A stretch of 59,424 nt of DNA from an uncultured Alphaproteobacteria bacterium (GCA_944391345.1 CALXTE010000009.1:1-59424), one strand, 5' to 3'. Positions 26,072 to 35,559 are shown, numbered from the stretch's first letter. Numbers and translations: made by a program. Notes: a model not told the origin generated them from the sequence alone.

Positions 26072-27484
26072 CTATTTCATCATAAATCTGTCTTGATAAT
26101 ATTTACGCATAGCGGCAGTCAGCGCGGCGTCATTTTGTCCTTTACTGTTTTTCATAACATATTGCGGATTTCTGAGGTTTTCGATTCTCTGCTGACGTTT
26201 TTGCTCACGAATTTTCTCAGCCTTTTCGCGGTTGGCTTTTTTCTGCGGGTCGCTATAAATACGCGCTCTAGCTTCCAAAAATCTCTTACGCCGTGCTTCA
26301 AGGGATTGCAACTGATTGTTAGTCATCTCTCGCGCGGTTGTAAAGCTGATAATTTTATCTTGGTTATTTTTATCAAAATTCTGCTGTTGCATAATTTCTT
26401 CATAAATACCCTGAGTTCCGCTGGTTTGTCCCAAAGAACTAGCCTCGGCAAGAATATCTTCGAATGCTGAATTTTTCTTATAAGATCCTTTTTTCGTGCG
26501 TCCGAACCAGCCTTTTTTGCTATAACCGTCAAAGTTTCCTTTGCGAACATCTTTCTGAGTTTTTACAATGGCACGATCCATCGTTTTCATCAAAGCTTTA
26601 GTATATTGACGAATTTCATCAGGGCTTTTACCTTGTTGCTTCTGATTGGCAATCAAGCGGATAAAAATCTCGGATCCTTCACGTTTGGCTTTGTCATAGG
26701 CTTCCTGATCTGTTGGAGCCTTAGCATCTTTCATTTTGGCATTAATGACAGAAACCTGCGCATAGTTATTTGCAAACAAAGCAACTGCGACCATATTATC
26801 ATTATAATTTTTCTGCAGCTTAGCCATTCTGTCTTTGTCAAACAGGCGATCAAATTTTTCACGCGGCAAACTTTTAAGCATAAAAGCCGTATCTTCGGAA
26901 ACCCCGCTAAAGTCCCCCTCGCGCAATTTTGCACCTAAATCAATCAGGGCAGTATTGCCGGTAAAATAATCATGTGAACTCTCAATATTATCTTTTGCTT
27001 TTCCTGCCAAATCTGTCATTTTCTTATAAGTATCATAGGTCTTGACTTCTTTATCAGCTTTTTTTGCCGCATTTCTCATATTTCGACGGTATTCTCGGTT
27101 GTAATATCCCTTATCAAATTGATAAACCGTTTCCTCACACAACCAGTTAATGCCGGCAATTAACCACTCTTTGAACATATATTGAATAACGTCACCTTCC
27201 TTGAAAGGCTCTATCTTTTTTCTTTTCGGATTAATCTCGGGAGTATAGTTGTTTGACGAGATATCGCCTTCATTTTCGTCATCTTCTTTTTTTTCAGGAG
27301 ATTCGCTATCAGTTGGCTTGGCATCTTCTTGGTTAACTTTGGTCTCACCATTATTTTTTTCACTTATGGTTGTTTGTTTTTGCGCTTGATTGACCGTAGT
27401 TGATTTTACATCCTGATTGACGGTAGTCGTTTTAGGAGTATCGTTTTCCTCTTCAACAATAACTTTTTTATCTTCGTCAGCCAT
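26072..27484 (-). CDS. Large charged cytosolic protein, coupling-protein operon
   Basis: A 470-residue protein with no signal peptide or membrane segment. Residues 1-95 are disordered and contain imperfect TTVNQ repeats (TTTVNQDVKSTTVNQAQKQ). The rest is helical and highly charged, with KEWLIAGINWLCEETVYQFDKGYY at the start of the ordered part and an arginine/lysine-rich coil near the end (RRKRFLEARARIYSDPQKKA). I recognise no family. The size and lack of membrane segments suggest a soluble partner, adaptor or substrate of the coupling ATPase; that is inference from operon position only. Confidence 0.75.
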   Translation of the reverse strand: MADEDKKVIVEEENDTPKTTTVNQDVKSTTVNQAQKQTTISEKNNGETKVNQEDAKPTDSESPEKKEDDENEGDISSNNYTPEINPKRKKIEPFKEGDVIQYMFKEWLIAGINWLCEETVYQFDKGYYNREYRRNMRNAAKKADKEVKTYDTYKKMTDLAGKAKDNIESSHDYFTGNTALIDLGAKLREGDFSGVSEDTAFMLKSLPREKFDRLFDKDRMAKLQKNYNDNMVAVALFANNYAQVSVINAKMKDAKAPTDQEAYDKAKREGSEIFIRLIANQKQQGKSPDEIRQYTKALMKTMDRAIVKTQKDVRKGNFDGYSKKGWFGRTKKGSYKKNSAFEDILAEASSLGQTSGTQGIYEEIMQQQNFDKNNQDKIISFTTAREMTNNQLQSLEARRKRFLEARARIYSDPQKKANREKAEKIREQKRQQRIENLRNPQYVMKNSKGQNDAALTAAMRKYYQDRFMMK

Positions 27485-27575
27485 TTTTTCCTCGTCAAAT
27501 AAAGAGTGTTTTTTTAATTATTAACTTATCATAGCACTAAAAATATGTTTTGTCTATAATTTTCTCTAAAATATT

Positions 27576-28463
27576 TTAGATTTTTAGATGTTTTAAAAAG
27601 TTTCCGATAATCCGATTCATGCGGATACCGTCTTGCGGTCCGACTTTAAGCAGTCCAAAAAAGCGCGGCTTGATTTTATTAAACTCGATAGGCGAGAAAA
27701 CCGCCGGATTTTCGGTAAGAATCTGATAAGCGCCTTTAGGATCTTTGGTCGAAGTTTTGAAAAAGTTTTTAACCAAGCGTTCGGCATTTATCGGAAATTG
27801 TTTTTGCTCAATAGCGTTAATATAAGCTCTTGCGCGGTCAGCGCGGCGTTGATGTTCTTCATAGATTTCGCGTTCAAGCTTTCGTTTTTCTTTACGCAGC
27901 TTGCGTTCTTTATAGCTGATTTCACAGCCCTCCATTTCAATCAATACCTCAATATAAGAGATAATAGCAAATTGCAAGGTTTCGTGCTCGCAGTTTTCAG
28001 CAAATTCCAATAGCTTTTCATCGCTCATATCCGGAGAAATTTTTGCGGTAATGTCCGGAAAGGCTTTCATCAAAACATCCCATCCGGCAATCACGTCATC
28101 AACGATTTTTTGCCCGAGAGAAGGCTTATAGTTAGGATAGAGCGCCTGAGGTGTAATCTGAAAGTCATGTAAGGGCAAATTTGCTTCATCGGCAATAATG
28201 GTCACGGCATCAGAAAAATTTCTATAAGCACGCGCCAAAGCTTTTTCCTCAGGGCGAAGTTGAGCCATTTCGGGGTCATCATCTTTTTCTTCTTGCGGCG
28301 TATCTTCCGACAGATTATCTTTTTCCTGTAAAATACCGGTGTCGGAATCAGACTTTTTTTCAGGCGAAGAGACAGAGTCAGAAATATCAACATCTTCCAA
28401 CTGCGAAGAAATAAATTCATTCAAGAGTTGTTCAAAAGCTTCATCATCAGTTTCTTCAGCCAT
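27576..28463 (-). CDS. Acidic-then-basic cytosolic protein, coupling-protein operon
   Basis: A 295-residue protein. The first 70 residues are acidic and low-complexity (EQLLNEFISSQLEDVDISDS). The remainder is an all-helical domain with strongly charged helices (YKERKLRKEKRKLEREIYEEHQRRADRARAY) and a C-terminal block GLLKVGPQDGIRMNRIIGNF. No catalytic motif is seen. It lies 18 bp downstream of the small membrane gene at 28482-28769 and 91 bp upstream of the 470-residue gene. Unknown function. Confidence 0.75.
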   Translation of the reverse strand: MAEETDDEAFEQLLNEFISSQLEDVDISDSVSSPEKKSDSDTGILQEKDNLSEDTPQEEKDDDPEMAQLRPEEKALARAYRNFSDAVTIIADEANLPLHDFQITPQALYPNYKPSLGQKIVDDVIAGWDVLMKAFPDITAKISPDMSDEKLLEFAENCEHETLQFAIISYIEVLIEMEGCEISYKERKLRKEKRKLEREIYEEHQRRADRARAYINAIEQKQFPINAERLVKNFFKTSTKDPKGAYQILTENPAVFSPIEFNKIKPRFFGLLKVGPQDGIRMNRIIGNFLKHLKI

Positions 28464-28481
28464 TTTTCAAAACCTTTCTAA

Positions 28482-28769
28482 TCAGTTTAGGGTGATATGC
28501 GCCGTTTTTTGCATGGTTTCGGGGTTAAGAATAATAATTCGATCAGCTTCTCCGCCGTCTTTAACCACAAGATAAATATAACCATTATATTCTAACATAG
28601 AGTTAATACGGCTGCCGCTGGGCTCTCCGAGGGATAAAGACAGCGCTTCAGCCGAGGGCTGAGATGATTTAATATTTTTATAAACGAGCGTTGCAGCCAT
28701 CAAAATCCCAAAAACGAGCAAAAAAGTTAACAACGCCACAACGGCCTTTACCAGTTTAAGTTTATCCAT
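28482..28769 (-). CDS. Single-TM protein divergent from rluD (DUF6476-like)
   Basis: I use ATG 28769 (MDKLKLVKAVVALL), which follows AAGGA with a 7-8-base gap, rather than the frame from 28811. This gives 95 residues: one transmembrane helix (VVALLTFLLVFGILMAATLVY) and a small beta-rich periplasmic part (YIYLVVKDGGEADRIIILNPETM). Short proteins of this build lie divergently beside rluD in many alphaproteobacteria, and I believe this is that family, from memory of synteny. It may be unrelated in function to the coupling-protein genes that follow it. Confidence 0.72.
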   Translation of the reverse strand: MDKLKLVKAVVALLTFLLVFGILMAATLVYKNIKSSQPSAEALSLSLGEPSGSRINSMLEYNGYIYLVVKDGGEADRIIILNPETMQKTAHITLN

Positions 28770-28837
28770 ATCATTTTCCTTGCAAAAATCAGAATATTCT
28801 GTATCTTTCATAATACAAGAAAATTAGGAAAAAGTAA

Positions 28838-29815
28838 ATGGAAAACGATTCTCAAACATTCCAAAGCCCCGAGGTAGAGGATTCCGAGCAGGGAACACGG
28901 CTCGATAAATATCTTGCAAACCACATGCCGTCTCAGTCACGCTCTCAAATACAACGACTGATAAAAGAAGGCAATGTGAGTATAGATGACATTATCTTAG
29001 CCGATGCGGCTTATAAGGTCAAAACCGGAGAGAGTTATACAATATATGTTCCCGAAGCCGAGGAAGCCGAGCCTGCCGCTGAAAATATTGCACTGGACAT
29101 TGTATATGAAGATGATGACCTGCTGGTTGTTAATAAGCCGGCCGGAATGACCGTTCATCCGGCTGCCGGCGCTTGGAGCGGAACTTTGGTTAATGCGCTG
29201 TTGTACCATTGCCGCGGAAAATTATCCGGAATAGGGGGCATCAAGCGCCCCGGAATTGTTCACCGAATAGATAAAGAAACCAGTGGTTTGTTGGTTGTTG
29301 CCAAAAATGATATTGCGCACCGCGGCTTATGCGCTCAGTTTGCAGAACACAGCATCGAGCGCACTTATTATGCCATTGTCTATGGCGTGCCGCAACCCTT
29401 ATCCGGCAGAATAGAAGGCAATATCGGCCGCAGCCCTTATGACCGCAAAAAAATGGCAATCGTTTCCCGCGGCGGTAAGTTTGCTGCCACAAATTATGAA
29501 ACAACGGAAGTATATCATAATGCCGCAGCCACCGTGCGCTGCAAACTGGAAACCGGTCGCACGCATCAAATCAGAGTACATTTATCTTCAAAGGGATGGA
29601 ATTTGATCGGAGATAAGGTTTATGTAAAAAATCATAAAAGCTCTTTACCTTTTCCGGATGAGACAAAGTCTTATGTCAATTCGTTTGGCCGGCAGGCGCT
29701 CCATGCTGCAACTTTAGGTTTTATCCATCCGCTAAGCCAAAAATATATGATATTTGATTCTGATTTACCGGCAGATATGCAAGAACTCCAAAAAAAGCTA
29801 AATGATTGGAAGTAG
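28838..29815 (+). CDS. rluD: RluD-type 23S rRNA pseudouridine synthase
   Basis: RluD makes pseudouridines in helix 69 of 23S rRNA. The 325-residue protein has an N-terminal S4 RNA-binding domain (RLDKYLANHMPSQSRSQIQR) and the catalytic block HRIDKETSGLLVVAKND with the essential aspartate. It also has the RTHQIRVHLSSKGW motif in the C-terminal half. Ribosome site TAGGAAAAAG precedes ATG. It is followed 93 bp later by rpoH, an order common in alphaproteobacteria. Confidence 0.94.
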   Translation: MENDSQTFQSPEVEDSEQGTRLDKYLANHMPSQSRSQIQRLIKEGNVSIDDIILADAAYKVKTGESYTIYVPEAEEAEPAAENIALDIVYEDDDLLVVNKPAGMTVHPAAGAWSGTLVNALLYHCRGKLSGIGGIKRPGIVHRIDKETSGLLVVAKNDIAHRGLCAQFAEHSIERTYYAIVYGVPQPLSGRIEGNIGRSPYDRKKMAIVSRGGKFAATNYETTEVYHNAAATVRCKLETGRTHQIRVHLSSKGWNLIGDKVYVKNHKSSLPFPDETKSYVNSFGRQALHAATLGFIHPLSQKYMIFDSDLPADMQELQKKLNDWK

Positions 29816-29908
29816 AAAAAACAAGGGTTATACAACTAAAGTATAGATTGTAGAAAAATCTAATACACGATAAGGTTGACACAGTTCATTTCAAGGAGAT
29901 TATAGAAA

Positions 29909-30784
29909 ATGACGGAAACTCCTATTGGACTTGACTTTTCGCCTGAGCTTAACATGGCGAGATATTTACAAAGCATTCGCAAATATCCTATTCTAACTTC
30001 TGAAGAAGAATATCAACTGGCGAAAACCTACAAAGAAACAAAAGACGACAGAGTTGCCTACAAACTCATCACGCCGCATTTGCGCTTGGTGGTCAAAGTC
30101 GTATCAAAATACAAAGGTTATGGTTTACCGCTCAGCGAGATGATATCGGAAGGCAATATAGGCCTGCTCTATGCGGTTGAAAAATTTGATCCGGACAAAG
30201 GCTTTCGCTTTTCAACTTATGCTTTGTGGTGGATAAAGGCTTCGATTCAAAAATATATTCTGAATTCATGGTCATTGGTAAAAATCGGCACCACTGCCGC
30301 GCAAAAGAAATTATTTTTTAATTTAAGAAAAATAAAAAACAGCTTACGCTTGGTTGAAGACCGCGAAATGAGCAGCGAGATAATGGAAGACATTGCAAAA
30401 TCTTTGGATGTTAATCTCAAAGAAGTTGCCGATATGAATAATCGCATGTCATGCCATGATGGCTCTTTAAACACGGTGATAGATTCTTCATCTGACAGCG
30501 GAAGCGAATGGCAGGATTTTATTGCCGATAAAAAGCCCAATCAAGAAGAAACCTTGGGCTATAACGAAACCTATCAGTATCGCAAAAAACTGTTTACTCA
30601 GGCGCTGGGCTGCCTTAATGAACGCGAAAGAGATATATTATACAAGCGCCGCTTAAATGAAAAAGCTTTAACGCTTGATGACTTAAGCCGCGCTTATAAT
30701 ATCTCAAAGGAACGTGTCCGACAAATTGAACTAAACTCAATCCGCAAACTTCAAAAGGCAGTAGGCGAGCTGGCTTTTCGCTAA
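29909..30784 (+). CDS. rpoH: Heat-shock sigma factor RpoH (sigma32)
   Basis: Directs RNA polymerase to heat-shock promoters. The 291-residue protein has region 2 (EGNIGLLYAVEKFDPDKGFR, then STYALWWIKASIQKYI), the RpoH box QKKLFFNLRKIK that separates it from RpoD/RpoS, and region 4 with LSRAYNISKERVRQIE as the helix-turn-helix. Ribosome site AAGGAG sits 9 bases upstream of ATG. In the family, control is largely by mRNA structure and protein turnover; I did not find a clear thermosensor fold in the short 93-bp leader. It converges on msbA across a shared terminator. Confidence 0.95.
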   Translation: MTETPIGLDFSPELNMARYLQSIRKYPILTSEEEYQLAKTYKETKDDRVAYKLITPHLRLVVKVVSKYKGYGLPLSEMISEGNIGLLYAVEKFDPDKGFRFSTYALWWIKASIQKYILNSWSLVKIGTTAAQKKLFFNLRKIKNSLRLVEDREMSSEIMEDIAKSLDVNLKEVADMNNRMSCHDGSLNTVIDSSSDSGSEWQDFIADKKPNQEETLGYNETYQYRKKLFTQALGCLNERERDILYKRRLNEKALTLDDLSRAYNISKERVRQIELNSIRKLQKAVGELAFR

Positions 30785-30810
30785 ACAAAATCGCTATAAT
30801 CTTCCCCGAT

Positions 30811-30850
30811 AAAATAAGAGTTTTGAAAAAAAACAAAATTCTTATTTTTT
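30811..30850. terminator. Bidirectional terminator between rpoH and msbA
   Basis: AATAAGAGTTTTG pairs with CAAAATTCTTATT (one G-T mismatch) around A8, followed by T6. It overlaps the last codons of msbA on the minus strand. Confidence 0.75.
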
Positions 30851-32614
30851 GTTTTTGAACTGAGCATTATAGAGCGCGCGATAAGCTCCGTCTTCAATCT
30901 TAAGCAAATCATCATGCTTTCCGGCCTCAACAATTTGTCCGTCATTAACCACCATAATCATGTCGGCATTTTGAATGGTTGAAAGGCGATGCGCAATAAC
31001 AAAAACCGTCCGGTCTTTCATGAGGTTATCAATGGCTTTTTGCACCATAGCCTCGGCCTTATTATCAAGGGCGGAAGTTGCCTCATCAAGCACAACGATT
31101 TTTGAGTTTTTCAAAAAGGCGCGCGCAATGGCAAGTCTTTGTCTCTGTCCACCGGAAAGAAGCGTTCCGTTTTCTCCGACATCAGTATCGAGCCTTTTTT
31201 CCAGCCCGTTAACAAATTCATCAAGATGTGCCATTTCCAGAGCTTTTTTAATTTCTGCTTCTGAGGCATTTTCGTTTCCGACCAAGATGTTATCACGAAT
31301 AGTGCCGGCAAAAACAAAATTATCTTGAAACACAACCGCAATATTATCGCGCAAAGATTCAAGTGTAAACTTGCGAATATCTTCACCGTCAAACTTAATG
31401 GCGCCGCCGCAAACATCATAAAATCTTGGCAGCAAGCTGACTAACGTGCTTTTTCCTCCGCCGGAGTTTCCGACAAAGGCAATCGTCTTACCGGTTTTAA
31501 CCTCAAAGTTAATATCTTTCAACACCGGCTTTTCAGGCACATAAGAAAAATCTACATGTTCAAAAGAAATCGTTTTAGAAATGTTGGTCAGTTTTTTAGC
31601 CTTGGGTGCATCATAAATCGTGGGTTTAATATCCAAAATTTCTGCAACACGTTCAATCGCAAGGAAAGAAAGCTGCACCGCCTGATAATTTTTTCCCATA
31701 GACTTAATCGGGGTATAGAGTAAAACCAACGCCGTGATAAAAGAAACAAAATTACCGCTGGTAATATCGCCGCTCACGATTAAAAAGCTTCCGTAACCGA
31801 TAACGGCACCGATACCGATAGAAACAATAACATGCATGGCCGGTGTCATCCAGCCGACTTTTTGTACCATTTTAATGGCAAGCTTAAACATTTTCTGCAG
31901 AATAGATTCAAAATTTGAAAATTCTTTCTGTTGCAAGTTATAGGCCGCAATTGTTTTGTTTCCGGAATAAACTTCGTTATAATTCATAAAAATGCGAGAA
32001 TTTTCTTCAACATTTTTCTTAACCAAATCCTTAATCTTGCGCCGCACCGAAGCCAAAGGAAGTAGAGCGCCGAACAAGATGACAATGGCAATAATGGATA
32101 ACTGCCAAGAATTATAAATAAGCACGCCGATGAGAGACAGCGATGAGAAAAATCGAGATACAAAAACCTTCAAATTTTCCAACAGTCCGGTACAAGCGGT
32201 GGTAGCGTCCGTACTAAAACGCTGGAGTACAAAGCCGGAATTATGTTGGTCAAAAAACGCCGATTCGAGAGAGAGGAGTTTTTTAAACAAGTCACGCTTT
32301 ATATTCTGGTCGATTTTTGTTCCGACCCAAGTATTGAGATAAGTGGCAAAATAGTTCAAAAAGCCCTGTACGGAGGTAAAAGCCACAATCAAAAGCGGAA
32401 TATACGCCGGAGATTGAGCCGATTTATCAACCAAAACAATGTCCATATAAGGCTTGAGGGCCAAAGCCACCACGGAATCAAGCGCCCCGATGGGAATGCT
32501 GACCAACACCGCCAGTAAAGCTCTAAACCAATAAGGCTTCACATAAGGCCACATTTTTTTGTAATGTTCAGAGAATTTTAGCTTTGGTGCTTCTGCCGAA
32601 AAATCATAAGACAT
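30842..32614 (-). CDS. msbA: MsbA-type ABC exporter (lipid A flippase family)
   Basis: A 590-residue half-transporter with six N-terminal transmembrane helices (residues about 30-310) and a C-terminal ATPase domain. Walker A is GNSGGGKSTLV, the signature is LSGGQRQRLAIARAFL, Walker B is IVVLDEATSALD and the H-loop is IAHRLSTI. The layout and length match MsbA, which flips lipid A core across the inner membrane. A different lipid or peptide substrate is possible because fused exporters look alike. The window also carries kdsB, so LPS synthesis is expected. Followed 18 bp upstream by the DUF1294 gene on the same strand. Confidence 0.85.
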   Translation of the reverse strand: MSYDFSAEAPKLKFSEHYKKMWPYVKPYWFRALLAVLVSIPIGALDSVVALALKPYMDIVLVDKSAQSPAYIPLLIVAFTSVQGFLNYFATYLNTWVGTKIDQNIKRDLFKKLLSLESAFFDQHNSGFVLQRFSTDATTACTGLLENLKVFVSRFFSSLSLIGVLIYNSWQLSIIAIVILFGALLPLASVRRKIKDLVKKNVEENSRIFMNYNEVYSGNKTIAAYNLQQKEFSNFESILQKMFKLAIKMVQKVGWMTPAMHVIVSIGIGAVIGYGSFLIVSGDITSGNFVSFITALVLLYTPIKSMGKNYQAVQLSFLAIERVAEILDIKPTIYDAPKAKKLTNISKTISFEHVDFSYVPEKPVLKDINFEVKTGKTIAFVGNSGGGKSTLVSLLPRFYDVCGGAIKFDGEDIRKFTLESLRDNIAVVFQDNFVFAGTIRDNILVGNENASEAEIKKALEMAHLDEFVNGLEKRLDTDVGENGTLLSGGQRQRLAIARAFLKNSKIVVLDEATSALDNKAEAMVQKAIDNLMKDRTVFVIAHRLSTIQNADMIMVVNDGQIVEAGKHDDLLKIEDGAYRALYNAQFKNKK

Positions 32615-32632
32615 AAAACAATCCTTAAAAAT

Positions 32633-33070
32633 TTATAACAATCCGAGATAAGAGAGAATAGCCCAAATCAAAAAAATCTGGAAAAAAAGCATCAGCCAAA
32701 ACACGGCGCGAAAACTTTTCTTTTTCGTTTTGTGCCTAAAGAGCTTTTGCGCAATAAAAGCCCCGCACCAGCCACCTAATAATTCAAGCGTGTGGAGCTG
32801 AGCCTCCGGTACACGCCATTCGCCGTTAATCGCCGCCCGCTTATCAACCCCATAAGCTAAAATCGTCACCAAATTAATAGAGATAAGCTGAAAGACCAAA
32901 AACAGCAAAAAAGTTTTTGGCACAAAAGGCGTAACCCTAAAAAAATGCGTTTCCACAAAATAGGCGCTGCCGATAACTAAAACCGCATGCAGCACAAAAA
33001 AACGATTGCGTTGCAAAGGCCGGAATAAAAAGAGCATCGCCGCCAATAGGGCCGAAAAAGTTAAAACCAT
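32633..33070 (-). CDS. DUF1294 membrane protein
   Basis: I take ATG 33070 (MVLTFSALLAAML), about ten bases after AGGAGA, giving 145 residues. It has three or four membrane helices and the DUF1294 hallmark YGVDKRAAINGEWRVPEAQL followed by LLGGWCGAFIAQKLFRHKT. The biochemical role of the family is not established. The gene lies upstream of msbA on the same strand with 18 bp between them, so they probably share a transcript. Confidence 0.85.
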   Translation of the reverse strand: MVLTFSALLAAMLFLFRPLQRNRFFVLHAVLVIGSAYFVETHFFRVTPFVPKTFLLFLVFQLISINLVTILAYGVDKRAAINGEWRVPEAQLHTLELLGGWCGAFIAQKLFRHKTKKKSFRAVFWLMLFFQIFLIWAILSYLGLL

Positions 33071-33187
33071 AAAGTCATCTCTCCTAACAAAAAGACATTT
33101 CAATTTAGCATAGAATAAAAAAATTGCAATGAGTGAATAACTAAAAAAAATAATGAGAAGAATAAAAAAATAAATATAATATCAATT

Positions 33188-34336
33188 ATGATGAGACTAA
33201 AGAACAAATATGCAAACTTGCTTTGTGGGCTTTTGATGGTTGCCGCGATAAAAACGGAAAACGCGGCTGCAGAAGACTTAACGTCGATTAAGGTGCAAGG
33301 CTCTGCTTGCGAAAACCTAAAGCGGGGAGAAACTTTATCAACGGCAAGGGTCAGAGCAACCGACGCCGCCTCGTTTAATGCGGTCAGCAAACTCGATTCC
33401 TTAAAGCAATATAAGGAAGAGCTCGATTCGCATGACTTTAACGTCATGGTCTATAATATTGTTGATAATTACCTTGAGGATCTCAACGTTTCAACTCAAG
33501 AGCAAAATGAGGAAAAAATCTGCATCGAGGTGAGTGGTTATGTTAGCCCAAACCATGTTCAACAAGGGATAGACGAGAGCTTTAACCGTCAAACCCAAGA
33601 AACCGAACTCATTGACGACACGGCAGAAAAAGCCGCCGACTTATCCGCCGCCGTCACGGCCGAATTAAATAAAGCCGCAGACGAATTTGAGCAACAGCAA
33701 GAAAAATTGCTGGAAGAAAAAGAAATTGTATACGAAGACAAGCTGGAAGAAAAAACAATCATAACACCGCCGCCTCCGGTAATATCGGAACAAAAAACAG
33801 AACCTAAAACAGAAATTAAAACCCAACAACCCCAACCGGTGCCAGAAGAAAAAGCGATTCGCCAAGAAGGCCTAATCTTTGTAGACCCAACAGAATTTTT
33901 TAATCAAACCAGCTCGGATTATTATTCCGCCATTATCAAAAATTGGTTCGCCGATAAAAAAGGCTTTTTAATAACCGCTGACCGCAATTTGGCCGATTTT
34001 ATCTTGCGCCCGAAAATATTGCGCGCCAAAGTTGAGACCATTAATGAAGAGAGCAACCGCTTGCAAATGGTAACGGCACTTGAACTTGTGTATACCGCCA
34101 GCGGCAAAAGCTATACCGAACATCAAAACCGCTTTGTGGTTTATGGCAATGATGAAGGGGAACAAGATGTTGCCTACAGATTGATGAAACAGCTACTTGA
34201 AAAATCTTGTGAAGAACTGATTACCGGCATGGAAAAATACGTTGAAGCCAAAGCGCCGAAGAACACATCACCGCAGGCACTGCCGCCGATAATTACACCG
34301 GCAAAAATACAGTATCCAACCGTGGGTGCACACTAA
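33188..34336 (+). CDS. Secreted protein of unknown function, LPP20-like N-terminal domain
   Basis: A 382-residue protein with a signal peptide (LLCGLLMVAAIKTENAAA). The first domain (residues 30-130) contains the pattern LSTARVRATDAASFNAVSKLD, which resembles the LPP20/FlgT N-terminal fold of envelope proteins by eye. A glutamate/lysine/proline-rich linker (about 140-225) leads to a C-terminal domain with YSAIIKNWFADKKGFLITAD and LADFILRPKILRAKVETI. That domain resembles outer-membrane-associated lipoproteins that sense or assemble complexes, but I cannot name it. No clear ribosome site precedes the double ATG. It overlaps the convergent gene at 34293-35108 by 44 bp. Confidence 0.72.
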   Translation: MMRLKNKYANLLCGLLMVAAIKTENAAAEDLTSIKVQGSACENLKRGETLSTARVRATDAASFNAVSKLDSLKQYKEELDSHDFNVMVYNIVDNYLEDLNVSTQEQNEEKICIEVSGYVSPNHVQQGIDESFNRQTQETELIDDTAEKAADLSAAVTAELNKAADEFEQQQEKLLEEKEIVYEDKLEEKTIITPPPPVISEQKTEPKTEIKTQQPQPVPEEKAIRQEGLIFVDPTEFFNQTSSDYYSAIIKNWFADKKGFLITADRNLADFILRPKILRAKVETINEESNRLQMVTALELVYTASGKSYTEHQNRFVVYGNDEGEQDVAYRLMKQLLEKSCEELITGMEKYVEAKAPKNTSPQALPPIITPAKIQYPTVGAH

Positions 34337-35108
34337 TAGGCTCAACCAAAACCCGAATGCGCCCTTGCAAATCAATATCGTTTTTCTGGCAAAAGGCTTC
34401 AATCTGACGATTGATAATTTGCGATAGTCCGTCAGCATCTTTTGCAACAGACAGAATAATGTCCAAACCGGAAGCTTCTTGCTCTGTTTCAAATGATATG
34501 CGATAATCTGCCAACGAAAGCGCTGCATTTTGAAAAATAATTTTATGCAGAGAGGCCAGCGTTTCCCAGTGTCCGTTTTGTTCGCAAAAATCAATAAAAT
34601 CATAAAAAGGACCTTCGCCTTCTTCTTCGATTCTTGCGGCTAAAATTTCCAGAGTATCAACATCTTGAAACGCAAACGAAAAATTCAGTAACGGAATATA
34701 AAAAGCAAAAGGCAAGCTATCGACATCTTCCAAAAAAGCCTTCACAATTTCTGTCGCCATTTCAGGCAAATTCAAAGCAATCAGATGTTGCAGATACAGA
34801 AGCTGAATTTGGGGCGGAATATCACCGCCTTCTTCCCAAAGCTGAAAAACCAAAGAGCGAGCGCGCTCAATACTTCCTTGCATAAATTGAAGCTCTATCA
34901 GCATAATCAAATAAGCGCCGTTATCATCAGAAGATTTCATTGCCGAATAAATATCTTGTTCCAAAGCGCTAATAGAGGCCGTATCCGCAAAATCGAGCTC
35001 GATAAGTCTTTTCCACAGAACCGATACATCAAGCGGTGATATGGGCGGCTCATAATTTTCGAGTAAATTTTCCTCTTCTTCGGGAAGGGCATCGTCATAA
35101 TCAGCCAT
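34293..35108 (-). CDS. Helical-repeat protein of unknown function, coupled to dtd
   Basis: The start at 35108 (ATGGCTGA) follows AAGGAG and overlaps the dtd stop codon, which is strong evidence for translational coupling; the longer frame from 35156 lacks a site. The 271-residue product is acidic at its start and then a run of paired helices (LIMLIELQFMQGSIERARSL, LYLQHLIALNLPEMATEIVK) typical of TPR-like solenoids. I do not recognise a named family. A scaffold role is likely from the fold, but the partner is unknown. It overlaps the convergent gene at 33188-34336. Confidence 0.7.
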   Translation of the reverse strand: MADYDDALPEEEENLLENYEPPISPLDVSVLWKRLIELDFADTASISALEQDIYSAMKSSDDNGAYLIMLIELQFMQGSIERARSLVFQLWEEGGDIPPQIQLLYLQHLIALNLPEMATEIVKAFLEDVDSLPFAFYIPLLNFSFAFQDVDTLEILAARIEEEGEGPFYDFIDFCEQNGHWETLASLHKIIFQNAALSLADYRISFETEQEASGLDIILSVAKDADGLSQIINRQIEAFCQKNDIDLQGRIRVLVEPISVHPRLDTVFLPV

Positions 35109-35559
35109 TGTCGCTTTCTCCTTTTTTCTCGAGCATAAAAGTCGCCGGCCCGTCATTGATTAAGGCCACTTTCATGTCTGCCTGAAAAATTCCGGTTTTG
35201 ACATCAAGCTGATAAGACTTCAGCTTTTCAATCATGTAAAGATAGAGTTCATTGGCTTTATCGGGACGAGCCGCCGTTTCAAACCCCGGACGATTTCCGC
35301 GAGACGTGTCAGCCGCCAACGTAAATTGAGAAACCAACAAAACACTGCCGCCCACATCAGAAAGATTGAGGTTCATTTTACCTTGATTATCCTCAAAGAT
35401 TCGCAGTGCCGAAATCTTATGCGCAAGAAAATCAGCCTGCTTGGAGGTGTCATCTTTTTCCACCCCGAGCAACACCAAAAATCCTTTACCGATTTGAGAG
35501 ACAATGTTCCCATCCACCGTAACGGATGCTTGTAAAACACGTTGCACCAAAGCCTTCAT
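35101..35559 (-). CDS. dtd: D-aminoacyl-tRNA deacylase
   Basis: DTD removes D-amino acids and glycine mischarged onto tRNAs. At 152 residues it has full family length. Key blocks: N-terminal MKALVQRVLQASVTV, the substrate-cap motif SQFTLAAD, and the cross-subunit Gly-cisPro motif in NDGPATF. Start ATG 35559 follows GGAG. It is the first gene of a coupled pair with the helical-repeat protein. Confidence 0.95.
   Translation of the reverse strand: MKALVQRVLQASVTVDGNIVSQIGKGFLVLLGVEKDDTSKQADFLAHKISALRIFEDNQGKMNLNLSDVGGSVLLVSQFTLAADTSRGNRPGFETAARPDKANELYLYMIEKLKSYQLDVKTGIFQADMKVALINDGPATFMLEKKGESDNG

Noticed and set aside
21969-28769. Conjugative element or ICE around the coupling ATPase
   Set aside because: No relaxase, integrase, att-like repeats or tRNA boundary found; flanking genes are ordinary chromosomal genes.
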